A DNA stretch of 64,000 bases, taken from Rubinisphaera italica (GTDB lineage Bacteria; Planctomycetota; Planctomycetia; Planctomycetales; Planctomycetaceae). The notes beneath the pieces were generated by a model, which saw only the letters and a list, made by a program, of their open reading frames with translations, ran no database searches and had not been told where the DNA came from. The position numbers and the translations under genes are program-made. Shown in pieces: positions 10,114 through 19,360 of this stretch; within the stretch, counting starts at the first letter, position 1; the number at the start of each line of letters is the position of its first letter. Location of the stretch: the NCBI RefSeq assembly GCF_007859715.1, contig NZ_SJPG01000001.1, forward strand, positions 2,382,728 through 2,446,727. Reading direction: 5' to 3'.

Positions 10114-10923
10114 CGTTTTATTCTGTTGAACTAACTCAATCGCTTCACGAATCAGATGTGCCATTTTTGGATGTGAGGGTTCCATTGCGACGGGAATTCC
10201 AAATTCCCGTAATCGGTCACTGCAAGTCGGGCCAATCGAAGCAATCGTCGTTTGCTTTAAAGCGTTCAGGAATTCTTCTCTCATCCCGATTCTCCCAGCC
10301 GCTTCAAGTACGTTATCGACCTGATTGGCACTCGTGAACATCACCAGATCGAATGGATGATTCACCGCTAAACGAACAGCCTCGTACAGAGGTTCGACAT
10401 CTTCCGGAAAATCCCACAGGTAAACCGGCACTGGATAAACCTGTGCACCACGTGCTTCCAATCCTGCATAAAACTCCAGATTCGGTCGTCCGTATTCCTG
10501 GACCGCGATTTCCTGATTCTGAAGTGGAATCGACTCGCTATCGAGCATCTCAAGAATTTCTCGCCATGTATTCGGTTCGGGGGCTCTGTAATCGATGTGA
10601 ATTCTGGCATCTTTGAGAACCGGCACAGGCTTGGGACCACGAACGATGATCACTCTGCGATCAAGTTCCTGATGAAATGACTCCCAGGTATCTTGCTTTT
10701 GAATCGCTTCAAAGAGAGTGCGTGCTCCGACACCGGTCATAAAGAGTACGATTTCGATTTCTCCCTCGAGGATACGCTTCGCAAAATCGAGAGCATGCGT
10801 ATTTTCTTCGAGGGGAACTTCACGCATGGAAGGAGCGACAGTCGGTTCGCCACCAAATTTAGCGATTAGAGTGGCCATTTCATGGCAGCGGCGACTTTCA
10901 AAACTGCAAACTCGCACAGACAT
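10108..10923 (-). CDS. hemD: Uroporphyrinogen-III synthase
   Basis: A 271-residue protein that cyclises hydroxymethylbilane to uroporphyrinogen III in the haem/corrin pathway in the cytosol. It has the two-lobe HemD pattern: an N-terminal half with SFESRRCHEMATLI and FMTGVGARTLFEAI, and a C-terminal half with DLVMFTSANQVDNVLEA, then TTIASIGPTCSDRLREFG and a final EPSHPKMAHLIREA, all typical of the family. HemD is weakly conserved overall, so these spacings carry the call. It is not next to other hem genes here. A structured RNA with a U-tract lies about 90 nt ahead of the start, and attenuation is possible. Confidence 0.9.
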   Translation of the reverse strand: MSVRVCSFESRRCHEMATLIAKFGGEPTVAPSMREVPLEENTHALDFAKRILEGEIEIVLFMTGVGARTLFEAIQKQDTWESFHQELDRRVIIVRGPKPVPVLKDARIHIDYRAPEPNTWREILEMLDSESIPLQNQEIAVQEYGRPNLEFYAGLEARGAQVYPVPVYLWDFPEDVEPLYEAVRLAVNHPFDLVMFTSANQVDNVLEAAGRIGMREEFLNALKQTTIASIGPTCSDRLREFGIPVAMEPSHPKMAHLIREAIELVQQNKTL

Positions 10924-11484
10924 GGGGTTTGTTTCGTTTCATGACAGCGGATTATTCAATTATTCGCTATGATGATAACGGATGGTGGCAGGGGAACAAG
11001 AAGTCGAGACTGTAAAAAGAAAAAGGGCCGAAGGCATGGGCGCTCGCCCGAGATTGACCTACGCAGGACACCTCGGCCATACCTTCGACCACTCGTCGCA
11101 ATGTTTCACAGTTCACATAATTATTAGATGAATGAGGTCTCTCCTACCGAGACTGCAAACATCTTCAGTTCACGCTTCAATGATATGCAAACAGTGTGCC
11201 GGAGCAGGAACCTACACTCAAACTTTTTTGTTACAATTGATTTGACTCTTGAATTAAGGGGAAACTCTTTTATTCAGATTTTAAATTCGAAAGAATGATC
11301 CCTTTAAGCGTGAGTCAAAGTAATCATCTTTGCCCAGTCTTTAAGCAGGCCGAGTCTGTTTCCTGAACAATCCAGAACTTGAAGTCTATGCTGGCATTGG
11401 GTTGACAGATCATCATTTCCGATTCAAATCTTATAAGCGTTCCCGCGATTTTTTATGACCTCTAAATACTGGTAATTGTCTGAT
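10924..11484. other. Long intergenic region between hemD and the GH38-like gene
   Basis: This 561-bp divergent intergenic region holds the structured RNA at 11014-11092 and must contain promoters for both neighbours. I found no convincing ORF and no clear -35/-10 pair in the rest. Confidence 0.6.
11014..11092 (-). ncRNA. Structured RNA / terminator-like leader upstream of hemD
   Basis: Read on the minus strand, arms at 11090-11077 and 11039-11026 pair over 14 bp with no mismatch if two G-U pairs are allowed. On the plus strand the same two positions would be C-A mismatches, so the minus strand is the RNA strand. Inside lie a CCGAG/CUCGG stem with a CCU-GCGU-AGG hairpin and a short GCG/CGC hairpin. 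The outer stem is followed directly by U5-C-U5 (11024-11014). It could be a small RNA with its own terminator or an attenuating leader of hemD. I do not recognise it as SRP RNA, RNase P RNA, tmRNA or a known riboswitch. Confidence 0.5.
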
Positions 11485-14373
11485 ATGTTGCAATCCACAA
11501 TCGTGCTTCCTTCCTGGCATCTTGAGGATGTGACACGTGACACCAATGAAAAAGATGCTGCTGCTGTTTTAAATGCGTATGCTCTTGCTTTTCACCCCGC
11601 TGTCATTGCTGCAGCAGGGAGCGTGGCGACTTGGAAAGCGGCTCCATCATTAGAAAATCCGCAGATCGATCAAATTGTGATTGTGCCGGAATCGAGTCGG
11701 GCCAAGGTTGAAAGAAGCTGGTTCAAACAAGCCGAGGAAGCGGGAACGATTGTGCTGTTTGCCTCAGCTGATCGCACTTCGACCCTGGAAGGCCTGCTCG
11801 AACATCCACGAGTCCTCGAATTGATTCAACAGAAACTGAATCCAGGTGACGAAAATCCTCCGGCCTATCAAATCGGTGAAAGTTTGCTCATTGATGACTT
11901 TCTGGCTCTGGGCGTCGTCTATCTGCTGACCTCGTTGCTTTCGCAAGCGATGTATCATTACGACAATGTTCAGGAAACTCGCTTTGATGAATTGCTGATC
12001 GAAGCCGCTAAAAGTTCTCTTAAGAAGGAAGAGCCTCGCACAGCAGAGTTTTTCCAGCAGGCTTGTGAACAATTGCTTGAGAGCCGCGAAAAATTCTATT
12101 CGGTCGATGCTCATCTGATTGATCTCTGTCTACTCTCAGCTGGCATGACCGCTGAGGACGCGCAGGCACTTTGTGCATCGGAACATACAGTTAATCTGTT
12201 ATGTACGAGCGAAGTATTGAAGAAAGCGATTGACCAATCGCCAGAAATTGGACAGGCTCTGGTTCAGGGAGTTCATTCGGGGAAGATCAGCATTGTTGGC
12301 GGGGAGCAATCGGAAACGCCTTCGCCATTGCTGTCGCTACAAAGTCTCCGCTGGCAGTTTGAACAGGGGATGCAGGAGTATGAAGAGTTATTGGAGACAC
12401 CCGCTCAGGTTTGGGGACGGATGACCTTCGGTCTCTCCACCCAACTGCCAATGATGCTCAAGAAGTTCGGCATGAAATCGGCTTACCATCTCGTGCTCGA
12501 TGATGGAGTTTATCCCGATGACGAACAGAGTCACTTCAGCTGGGAAAGTCGAGGCGGTGCGACGGTGCAGGGAATCTCTAGAATTCCGTTGTCGGTTGAG
12601 AACGCAAGCACTGTGCTGAAAATTCCTGAGCGGCTGGCCGAGGCGATGAATCACGATCATCTCGCCTGTGCCGTGCTTGCGCGTTGGCCGAAAATTCGAA
12701 ATCCGTGGTTTTTCGATCTCCTGAGAATCCAGAAATACGCTCCCGTTCTCGGCAAGTTCAACAGCCTGGAACAATTTTTTGAAGAGACCGATAACTCAGG
12801 CCATTCGGTGGGACACGAGCAGCGGCATTATCTGTCTCCCAATCTCGATCAACTGACCGGCCGCAATGAAGCCGATCCGATTGGGCGATTCCAGGAATTC
12901 TGGAAGTGTCAGAGTCTATTCAGTTTGTGGACCTACTTTTCGACGACAAATCAGATCCTCAGCGGAAAATCAGATGCAACCTCGCTTCAGGAACTCGAAT
13001 CCAAACTCCTGAAGCAATCGACTAAACTCAATAAGTCGACTCTGGTTGAATTGCAGGCTGAGTTGAGAAGCAAGGTACAGCAGGAGTGTCAAGATTTAGC
13101 GAAACTTCTATCCGCGAAACAGGAAGGGAAGCCGGGATTTGTACTGTTTAATCCCCTTTCACACGCACAAAACTCGGTAGTTCGTTTTGCACTGGAACAA
13201 TCGAACTCAGTTGTGCCCGTTGTCGATGGAGCGGTGAAACATCTGCAGATCGATACGGATGCGGCCTACGCAGTCGTTGAATTCCCAGCTTGTGGATTTG
13301 TGGCGGTTCCAGGACAAGCTGCCAGTTCCGCAAAACCGACACGCTCAAAAGTCCCTCTGGCAGGTGAATTCTTTTTGCAGTCTGAATTCTATTACGCACA
13401 GATCGATCCTGAAACGGGGGGATTACAGCGACTTCGGGCTCAAGGAGCAACAGAGAATCTATTAAGTGAACGCGTCGTTTATCGTCTCGATGGTGATGGT
13501 GGAAATGTCGCTCGCTCCAGCGGACAGTGGAGCCAGGGTGTCGCCGAGCCAACTTATTCCCGCATGGTGGCCGATTCCATTACAACCACAAAAACTGGTC
13601 CCGTCGTTGGTGAAATTGTTGTTCAGGGACGATTGATGGACCAGGATCGAGAGTTGGCGACTTTCGTGAAAACGTATCGGTCGTATCGGGGACGTCGAAA
13701 TCTCGAAATCAAGTTGAGCATCGAGCCGAAGCAGATGCCTTCGCAATTGCCCGACCGTTCTTACTACGCACTCCGATTTGCCTGGTCGGCAGCGGCAGCT
13801 GTCGTGAAGGGGAATTTGCAGCAAAGCGAATATATTGCTGGCGAACGACGACTCGAAAGCACAGGGCCGATTGAAATTGAAGATGGTGATCATCGAATCA
13901 CTCTGCTGCCCCATCACCAGCCATTCCACCAGAGAACAGGCATGCGAATGATGGACAGTCTGCTGATCGTACATGGCGAGTCGGCCAGAGAATTTTCTTA
14001 CGATATTGCAGTCGATGCCGCCCACTCAGCTGCATTTTCTGATGAACTCTCCCAGCCGATTCAAGTGGTTCCGGTGAATGCAGTCTCCAATTCCAAGTCG
14101 GCCTGGCTCTATCATGTGAGTGCACCGAGTGTGCATTTGATGGAGGCTCGTCCTGCGCTGAGTGAAGCCTCATCTGGACCTCAGTACGATTTCGATTTCA
14201 TCGAAACCGAACGCCGTCATGCGAATGTCCGGTTTGCACTTTTCCGCAAGCCAAGCAAAGCCTGGGAAGTCGATTTTTTCGGAAAGATTCTCAGCGAACT
14301 CACCATCGAAAACGATGAAATTCACTTTGAATGCCTGCCCTGCGATTACATCCGCATCCGTGTTATGTTTTAA
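11485..14373 (+). CDS. GH38 alpha-mannosidase-like protein, probably non-catalytic
   Basis: A 962-residue protein from the ATG at 11485; a TTG three codons upstream is the alternative start. The central part matches the glycoside hydrolase 38/57 barrel pattern (VWGRMTFGLSTQLPMMLKKFG), and the region from about residue 628 matches the GH38 C-terminal beta domain (FYYAQIDPETGGLQRLR ... NLLSERVVYRLDGDGG). In active GH38 enzymes the first motif reads W-x-P-D-x-F-G, with Asp as nucleophile; here the Asp position is Met. The N-terminal His-x-Asp zinc motif is also not obvious. I therefore infer a degenerate or altered-activity member. It has no signal peptide, so it is probably cytosolic, and it stands alone. 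Confidence 0.7.
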   Translation: MLQSTIVLPSWHLEDVTRDTNEKDAAAVLNAYALAFHPAVIAAAGSVATWKAAPSLENPQIDQIVIVPESSRAKVERSWFKQAEEAGTIVLFASADRTSTLEGLLEHPRVLELIQQKLNPGDENPPAYQIGESLLIDDFLALGVVYLLTSLLSQAMYHYDNVQETRFDELLIEAAKSSLKKEEPRTAEFFQQACEQLLESREKFYSVDAHLIDLCLLSAGMTAEDAQALCASEHTVNLLCTSEVLKKAIDQSPEIGQALVQGVHSGKISIVGGEQSETPSPLLSLQSLRWQFEQGMQEYEELLETPAQVWGRMTFGLSTQLPMMLKKFGMKSAYHLVLDDGVYPDDEQSHFSWESRGGATVQGISRIPLSVENASTVLKIPERLAEAMNHDHLACAVLARWPKIRNPWFFDLLRIQKYAPVLGKFNSLEQFFEETDNSGHSVGHEQRHYLSPNLDQLTGRNEADPIGRFQEFWKCQSLFSLWTYFSTTNQILSGKSDATSLQELESKLLKQSTKLNKSTLVELQAELRSKVQQECQDLAKLLSAKQEGKPGFVLFNPLSHAQNSVVRFALEQSNSVVPVVDGAVKHLQIDTDAAYAVVEFPACGFVAVPGQAASSAKPTRSKVPLAGEFFLQSEFYYAQIDPETGGLQRLRAQGATENLLSERVVYRLDGDGGNVARSSGQWSQGVAEPTYSRMVADSITTTKTGPVVGEIVVQGRLMDQDRELATFVKTYRSYRGRRNLEIKLSIEPKQMPSQLPDRSYYALRFAWSAAAAVVKGNLQQSEYIAGERRLESTGPIEIEDGDHRITLLPHHQPFHQRTGMRMMDSLLIVHGESAREFSYDIAVDAAHSAAFSDELSQPIQVVPVNAVSNSKSAWLYHVSAPSVHLMEARPALSEASSGPQYDFDFIETERRHANVRFALFRKPSKAWEVDFFGKILSELTIENDEIHFECLPCDYIRIRVMF

Positions 14374-14387
14374 TGATTAAGATGCAT

Positions 14388-14428
14388 TCGGGGGCTTCCA
14401 CTAACGTGGAGCGCCCCCGCCACCCACG
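14388..14428. repeat. GC-rich repeat, family B copy 2 (short form)
   Basis: TCGGGGGCTTCC then GTGGAGCGCCCCCGCCACCC, the right-hand half of the longer copies at 2097 and 55546. It lies 15 bp after the GH38-like stop codon and its GGGGGC/GCCCCC arms can pair as a hairpin. Confidence 0.75.
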
Positions 14429-14503
14429 TCAATTATAACTCTGGCCACTGGGCATTTAACACTGGCCACTCAACTTTCAACCCTTAACATTCAACTCTGA
14501 AAA

Positions 14504-15169
14504 ATGCCTCCAATCGTCGTCACTATAGATGGTCCAGCCGGGACTGGAAAATCGACCGTTGCTTTACTGGTTGCTGAGCGATTAGGGTTTCAGTTTTTAA
14601 ACACGGGAGCGATGTATCGGGCGGTCGCCTGGCATTGTCTGCAGCATGCGGTCAACTTGCAGGATGCCATGAGTTCGACAGCTGTGGCTGCGAATCTTTC
14701 ATTTCATATTGTCGATCATAAGATGCAGGTTGATGGAGTCGATCTTTCGCAAGAATTTCGAGATGACACAATCAGCCAGGCTGCTTCGGTGATTGCTGCT
14801 CATTCTGAAATTCGATCGATTCTCGTCGAGCGACAAAGGCAACTGGCTGAGGAAATGTCACTCGTGAGTGAAGGACGCGATCAGGGAACGATTGTCTTTC
14901 CGAATGCGACTAAGAAATTCTTTCTGACCGCTCGCCCGGAAGTTCGAGCCCAGCGACGTTATGACGATTTGCGTGGGCATTCCGATGTCAGTTATGAGCA
15001 GATTCTAAAAACACAACAGGAACGTGACTTGCGAGATATGACTCGAAGCATTGCTCCGTTGCAGCCCGCGCCCGATGCAGAAGTGGTCGACAGCTCCGAT
15101 CTGGAACTGGACGAGGTTGTCAACCTGCTGGTTCAGAAGGTGGAACAGGCTCAGCAGGCTGCGAACTGA
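14504..15169 (+). CDS. cmk: Cytidylate kinase
   Basis: A 221-residue protein that phosphorylates CMP/dCMP with ATP in the cytosol. The P-loop GPAGTGKST is at residues 10-18, followed by LNTGAMYRAVAW and a SEGRDQGTIVFPNA region, all standard for Cmk. The length is typical. The 3' end overlaps the convergent transporter gene by 50 bp (15120-15169), so the last 16 codons are read on both strands. Confidence 0.95.
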   Translation: MPPIVVTIDGPAGTGKSTVALLVAERLGFQFLNTGAMYRAVAWHCLQHAVNLQDAMSSTAVAANLSFHIVDHKMQVDGVDLSQEFRDDTISQAASVIAAHSEIRSILVERQRQLAEEMSLVSEGRDQGTIVFPNATKKFFLTARPEVRAQRRYDDLRGHSDVSYEQILKTQQERDLRDMTRSIAPLQPAPDAEVVDSSDLELDEVVNLLVQKVEQAQQAAN

Positions 15170-16112
15170 GTTCACTTCGCCAGTACCACACATTCGCCAG
15201 AATCGTGCCTGTGAACATGCAGCCGAAGGTGTAAACTGCCGTTGGTATTGCGGTCGCCTCATCCGGAAAAAATGTCAGCGCGAGCATCGTGCCAACTCCG
15301 GCGTTCTGCATGCCGACTTCCAGAATCAAAGCTTTACGGCGTCTCCAATCCAGTTTTAGAACTGTTCCCGAAATTAAGCCAGCCAGATATCCAAGCAGAT
15401 TAATGATCAGTAATGCGGAGAGTAAAATCATCGTCACATTTTGCAGTCGAGCGGCATTCAAACCAATCGCCACTGCGATAATCCAGAGGATGGAGAGATT
15501 CGCCAGAATCCCAGCAACCACAATGAATTTTGTTTCATGAAGTTTGAAGAGTATTTTGAATGCAAATCCGAAAAGGACAGGGAGTGCGACAGTCTGCAGG
15601 AGATTTACAAAGACGGCAGCTGGATCTGGACGTTTTTCAACTCCCAGAAACGCCCACAGAAATAGCGGGACGATAAATGGGGAGAGCAGGGTGGAAAGTG
15701 TGGTTATACAAATCGAATAGCTGACATTGCCTCGTCCAGTTAATGTCAGAATGTTTGATGCCATTGCCCCCGGCACACAGCCGACGAGGATGATGCCGGC
15801 TCGAAAGGCTCCTGTAAAACCGAACAGTTCTGAAATTCCGAATGCGATCAGGGGCATCGCCAGATATTGTGTCGCAGTCCCACAAACTACAGCTTGCCAT
15901 CTTTGGGCCACCTCCCGCAATTCTTCAGGCGGAATTAGCATACCGACACAAAACATGGCCAGCATGATCGATGGCTGCATCGTATAAATTTTGAAGAAAT
16001 CGAGAAATTCTGCAGATTCAGTAGTCGCTTGTCCCCAGATCAAGAATGCCCCCGAACTGAGGCAGAGCCAGAGAATTAGATAGCGTTCCAGAATTCTGCG
16101 AAAACGGTCCAT
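15120..16112 (-). CDS. Bile acid:sodium symporter (BASS) family transporter
   Basis: A 330-residue integral membrane protein with about nine or ten hydrophobic segments. It matches the BASS/SBF family in layout and in GCVPGAMASNILTLTGRGNVSYSI and VGMQNAGVGTMLALTFF, the two discontinuous helices that form the sodium and substrate site. The substrate cannot be told from sequence; bacterial members move organic anions such as pantoate or bile acids. It is divergent from ubiE (71 bp apart) and convergent with cmk, which it overlaps by 50 bp. Confidence 0.9.
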   Translation of the reverse strand: MDRFRRILERYLILWLCLSSGAFLIWGQATTESAEFLDFFKIYTMQPSIMLAMFCVGMLIPPEELREVAQRWQAVVCGTATQYLAMPLIAFGISELFGFTGAFRAGIILVGCVPGAMASNILTLTGRGNVSYSICITTLSTLLSPFIVPLFLWAFLGVEKRPDPAAVFVNLLQTVALPVLFGFAFKILFKLHETKFIVVAGILANLSILWIIAVAIGLNAARLQNVTMILLSALLIINLLGYLAGLISGTVLKLDWRRRKALILEVGMQNAGVGTMLALTFFPDEATAIPTAVYTFGCMFTGTILANVWYWRSELSSQPAEPVPPSEPAG

Positions 16113-16133
16113 GGTGTCACTTCGTCAGTTTGA

Positions 16134-16146
16134 TATAATATGATGA
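16134..16146 (+). promoter_or_regulatory. Extended -10 promoter for ubiE
   Basis: TGATATAAT (16131-16139) is a perfect TGnTATAAT extended -10 box with no good -35. It lies about 45 bp before the ubiE start, in the 71-bp gap from the divergent transporter gene. Confidence 0.5.
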
Positions 16147-16183
16147 AAAATATTTCCTTCGTATCGTAAAGAGTTCATCCCCC

Positions 16184-16966
16184 TTGGATAAAGCATCAGC
16201 CACAACTTCAACATCTGACGCATCTACTGCGACTGCTGAGACGATTGATAAATCGAACAGTCGTGTCAAAAAAATGTTCGGTGAAATCGCTCCAAAGTAT
16301 GATTCCATGAATCATCTGCTCTCGGGAGGCACCGATCACTACTGGCGCTGGTACACAATTCGTAAAGCCAGGCCCCAGGGAGAAGCTCCCATTCTGGATG
16401 TCTGCACCGGAACAGGGGATCTGGCGATTGCCTACTGGAAAGCGGCTAAAAAGAAAGTTCATGTGGTTGGCAGTGACTTCACTGAAGAAATGCTGGATCT
16501 GGCTCGTGAGAAGACGGCAAAATTCGAAGGCGAACCGATTGAATTTGTACAGGCCGACACTCAGGAACTCCCTTTTGAAGATGACCGTTTTCAGATTGTT
16601 TCCGTCGCATTCGGCTTGCGAAACGTTGCAGATACAATGCGAGGTCTGCGAGAAATGACACGTGTTTGCCACCCCGGTGGACGGGTTGTCATTCTCGAAT
16701 TCTCGCTGCCGGGCAATGCGGTTCTACGAAGTCTGTACGGCTGGTACTTCCGCAATGTCTTGCCGAAGATCGGTCAACTGCTGGCACCGAATTCTCAATC
16801 GGCCTACAAATACCTCCCGGAAACAGTGGGTGAATTTCCTTACGGGGAAAAGCTGGCGGAAAAACTTCGTGAAGCCGGTCTGGAAAAGGTGACTCACACT
16901 CCACTCACATTTGGAGTGGCGACACTTTACATTGGCCACAAACCAGCAGAAGTAATCACTGCCTGA
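16184..16966 (+). CDS. ubiE: Demethylmenaquinone/ubiquinone C-methyltransferase
   Basis: A 260-residue SAM-dependent methyltransferase of the UbiE/MenG family, methylating the quinone ring at the membrane face. Motifs: [17 protein letters not shown] (family signature), the SAM motif [11 protein letters not shown], and [16 protein letters not shown]. The TTG at 16184 is the only start that keeps the region before the signature, giving a Ser/Thr/Ala-rich extension of about 30 residues; the ATG at 16274 would cut into the domain. The frame is closed upstream by TAA at 16136. ubiX follows after 14 bp, so the pair is likely one quinone operon. Confidence 0.9.
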   Translation: MDKASATTSTSDASTATAETIDKSNSRVKKMFGEIAPKYDSMNHLLSGGTDHYWRWYTIRKARPQGEAPILDVCTGTGDLAIAYWKAAKKKVHVVGSDFTEEMLDLAREKTAKFEGEPIEFVQADTQELPFEDDRFQIVSVAFGLRNVADTMRGLREMTRVCHPGGRVVILEFSLPGNAVLRSLYGWYFRNVLPKIGQLLAPNSQSAYKYLPETVGEFPYGEKLAEKLREAGLEKVTHTPLTFGVATLYIGHKPAEVITA

Positions 16967-16980
16967 AAGGCAAAGCTTTC

Positions 16981-17598
16981 GTGCCACAAACTTCCAATCA
17001 CATTGTCGTTGCTGTTACCGGCGGAAGTGGAGCAGGTTATGCCCGCAGACTTGTGAGGGTGTTGCTGGAAGCGGGATACGATGTTCACCTGACAATGAGC
17101 GCGGCTGCGGTGCAGGTTTTCGCTCAGGAACTGGATTGTATTCTCGATTTGAATCAGTTCGATCCCGAAGCATTTTTTGGCCCGGAGTTTTCACCGGAAC
17201 TGTTGGATCGATTTCAGTATCACAATCAGTTCGATTTCAGTGCCGGGATCGCCAGTGGTTCATTCCGGACAGCGGGCATGGTCATTTGCCCCTGTTCGAT
17301 GGGTACTTTAGGAAGCTTAGCCAACGGACTCTCTGCTAATTTGACGCATCGTGTCGCCGATGTGCATTTGAAAGAGCGACGCAAACTGATCGTCGTCCCC
17401 CGAGAAACTCCCTTGAGCAGCATCCAGTTGGGGAATATGAAACGTCTAGCAGATGCTGGCGCTGTCATCCTTCCGGCAATGCCCGGCTTTTATCATGATC
17501 CTAAATCGATTGACGATTTGATTAATTTCATTGTTGTGCGTATCTGCGATCATCTGGGCGTGGAAACCTCGTTGATGAAACGCTGGGGTGAAAAGTAG
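16981..17598 (+). CDS. ubiX: Flavin prenyltransferase UbiX
   Basis: A 205-residue protein that makes prenylated FMN, the cofactor of UbiD-type decarboxylases used in quinone synthesis. Motifs: [13 protein letters not shown] near the N-terminus, [19 protein letters not shown], and [16 protein letters not shown], all characteristic. The GTG start lies 14 bp after ubiE. No ubiD is present in the window. Confidence 0.93.
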   Translation: MPQTSNHIVVAVTGGSGAGYARRLVRVLLEAGYDVHLTMSAAAVQVFAQELDCILDLNQFDPEAFFGPEFSPELLDRFQYHNQFDFSAGIASGSFRTAGMVICPCSMGTLGSLANGLSANLTHRVADVHLKERRKLIVVPRETPLSSIQLGNMKRLADAGAVILPAMPGFYHDPKSIDDLINFIVVRICDHLGVETSLMKRWGEK

Positions 17599-17626
17599 GG
17601 TTCGTGCAGTGGACTCTACAATTCGA

Positions 17627-18046
17627 TTACAGATCAGTCGTCGTGCTTACTGCTTCCAGGACTTCGCCATCGACGAAAATTGGCAGGGGAGGGTCGTAGT
17701 GCATTGCCAGCGCGATTGCATCGCTGGGCCGGGAATCGATTTCGATCAACTCTCCATCGTGCATGACCCGAATCACGGCATAATAAGTATGCTCGTGTAA
17801 GCTATTGATGATGATATCGTGTGGTTCACCGCCGAGATGTTCGAAGACACTGCGGATCAAATCGTGAGTCAACGGGCGAGGCGGGACGTCGCCTTTAATG
17901 CGACGATCTATGCTGGCAGCTTCAAACAGACCAATCAGAATCGGAAATTCGCGTGATCCTTCAACTTCATGCAGATAGATCACCTGCTGATCGTTGATTT
18001 CGCTGATAATGATCCGCGAAAGCTCCATTTCCACCAAAGCTGCCAT
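17627..18046 (-). CDS. DUF151 bifunctional-nuclease-family protein
   Basis: A 139-residue protein of the DUF151 family. Visible family features are the hydrophobic YLHEVEGSREFPILIGLFEAASI strand-helix and the C-terminal block IDSRPSDAIALAMHYDPPLPIFV. Thermotoga and plant relatives have been reported to have DNase/RNase activity; here the activity is unproven. It is a single gene convergent with ubiX (28-bp gap) and is cytosolic. Confidence 0.88.
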   Translation of the reverse strand: MAALVEMELSRIIISEINDQQVIYLHEVEGSREFPILIGLFEAASIDRRIKGDVPPRPLTHDLIRSVFEHLGGEPHDIIINSLHEHTYYAVIRVMHDGELIEIDSRPSDAIALAMHYDPPLPIFVDGEVLEAVSTTTDL

Positions 18047-18338
18047 TCTCTTCTCCCAGAATACATCTCATTTTTGATAACACTCAGTTTACAGTTTTCC
18101 AATGAAAATGTCGCCATTCTGCAATGATAGTTTTCTCGCGATTGAGCAATTCTCAGAGTGGAATTCATTTTTTTATGAGTTTTTGTGATCATAACCTATT
18201 CTGAATTCGTATGATTGGAGTGGAATGCACTTTCAGAGTTTAGAGTTGGGGCCTCAATAAACGTTAACGCACTCAGTTGCAGTACTTAATTGATAAAATC
18301 GCCCAAATAATAAATACAGAACAAGCAGGAGGATAATC

Positions 18339-19067
18339 ATGAAATGGAAAGCAATTCTTATCGCGAGCGTTTTGTCATCTGTTCATCTGTCTGGATTTAA
18401 TGACACCTGCTTGCCAGCGGGCGAGTTCACAGAAAATCAAACGGTTCCACAGGTAGAATCTCAGTTGCAAACAAAACTTCAGTATGGAAGTCTGATCATG
18501 CATCAGGGAGACTGTTTAGCTGTGAAAGTTTTTACGGTCAGTCCATACACACATGTCGGGATGGCAATCCATGATGAAGAAGCAGGCTGGTTGATTTACG
18601 ATTCCGCCAATGGTTCTGGAGTGCGGAAATCAACTCTCTCTAATTATCTAAACGAGTGTGCTCCGAACTGTATTTCAGTGCTTCAACCCAGGCAGGAATA
18701 TGATGCCGAGCAGATGGAAATGATTCGACTTGCGTTGGAGGAGCAACTCGGGCGTCCCTACGGCATCAAGCATCATGTCACTGGAAGTCGAGCTAAAGGA
18801 GTCCATTGTGCAGAATATGTGACGGACACTCTGATGGCGGTCGATTTAATAACTGCTGAAAAACCTCCACGCGTTTCTCCTAACAGTTTAAGACAAGGGT
18901 TGTTGGAGGCTGACTTGTATGCGGAATCCTCTGAAATCATGATGGTCGAAGATGTCATTCCCCCTATTCCCGCAGAGACATGGTGTGGACGAATGTGGCA
19001 GGATACGAAATCCTGTGTGTCCGGCTGCTATACAAGTTGTCGGCGTTCTATTTTTTGCTGTGATTAA
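18339..19067 (+). CDS. YiiX-like permuted NlpC/P60 cysteine hydrolase, secreted
   Basis: A 242-residue protein preceded by an ideal Shine-Dalgarno (AGGAGG, 18327-18332). A signal peptide (about 1-28) precedes the domain. The permuted papain-like YaeF/YiiX pattern is clear: THVGMAI (His), then GVHCAEYVTDTL (catalytic Cys and Glu) near residue 155. The family hydrolyses peptide or lipid amide/ester bonds at the envelope. The tail is Cys-rich (WCGRMW ... CVSGCYTSC ... FCCD; six Cys within about 30 residues), which suggests disulfides or metal binding and is not part of the usual family. A terminator follows. Confidence 0.8.
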   Translation: MKWKAILIASVLSSVHLSGFNDTCLPAGEFTENQTVPQVESQLQTKLQYGSLIMHQGDCLAVKVFTVSPYTHVGMAIHDEEAGWLIYDSANGSGVRKSTLSNYLNECAPNCISVLQPRQEYDAEQMEMIRLALEEQLGRPYGIKHHVTGSRAKGVHCAEYVTDTLMAVDLITAEKPPRVSPNSLRQGLLEADLYAESSEIMMVEDVIPPIPAETWCGRMWQDTKSCVSGCYTSCRRSIFCCD

Positions 19068-19185
19068 TTCTGATGGCTGAGAATTCATTTTCATGCTAAT
19101 AGAGTTAAGGTCTGTTGCATTCACGTGATGAATGCAACTTATTCTTCAGCTCTTGCTGCAAAGAGTGATAAAACGCCGAATAAAC

Positions 19186-19225
19186 AAGCCACCCGTATCA
19201 TTCCATACTGGTGGCTTTCCTTTTC
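19186..19225 (+). terminator. Rho-independent terminator after the YiiX-like gene
   Basis: Arms AAGCCACC (19186-19193) and GGTGGCTT (19210-19217) form an 8-bp stem, followed by TCCTTTTC. Confidence 0.6.
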
Positions 19226-19360
19226 GCAGACGATTTTCTCCATGGTCACAGAAAAGTAGAACACGTAGAATATCGACAATGAGTATTTACGCAGTGTGCG
19301 ATGTTTCAAATATGAGTTTGACTGACATCGTCGTACGACGAAATTGCAAGGATCGATTCA

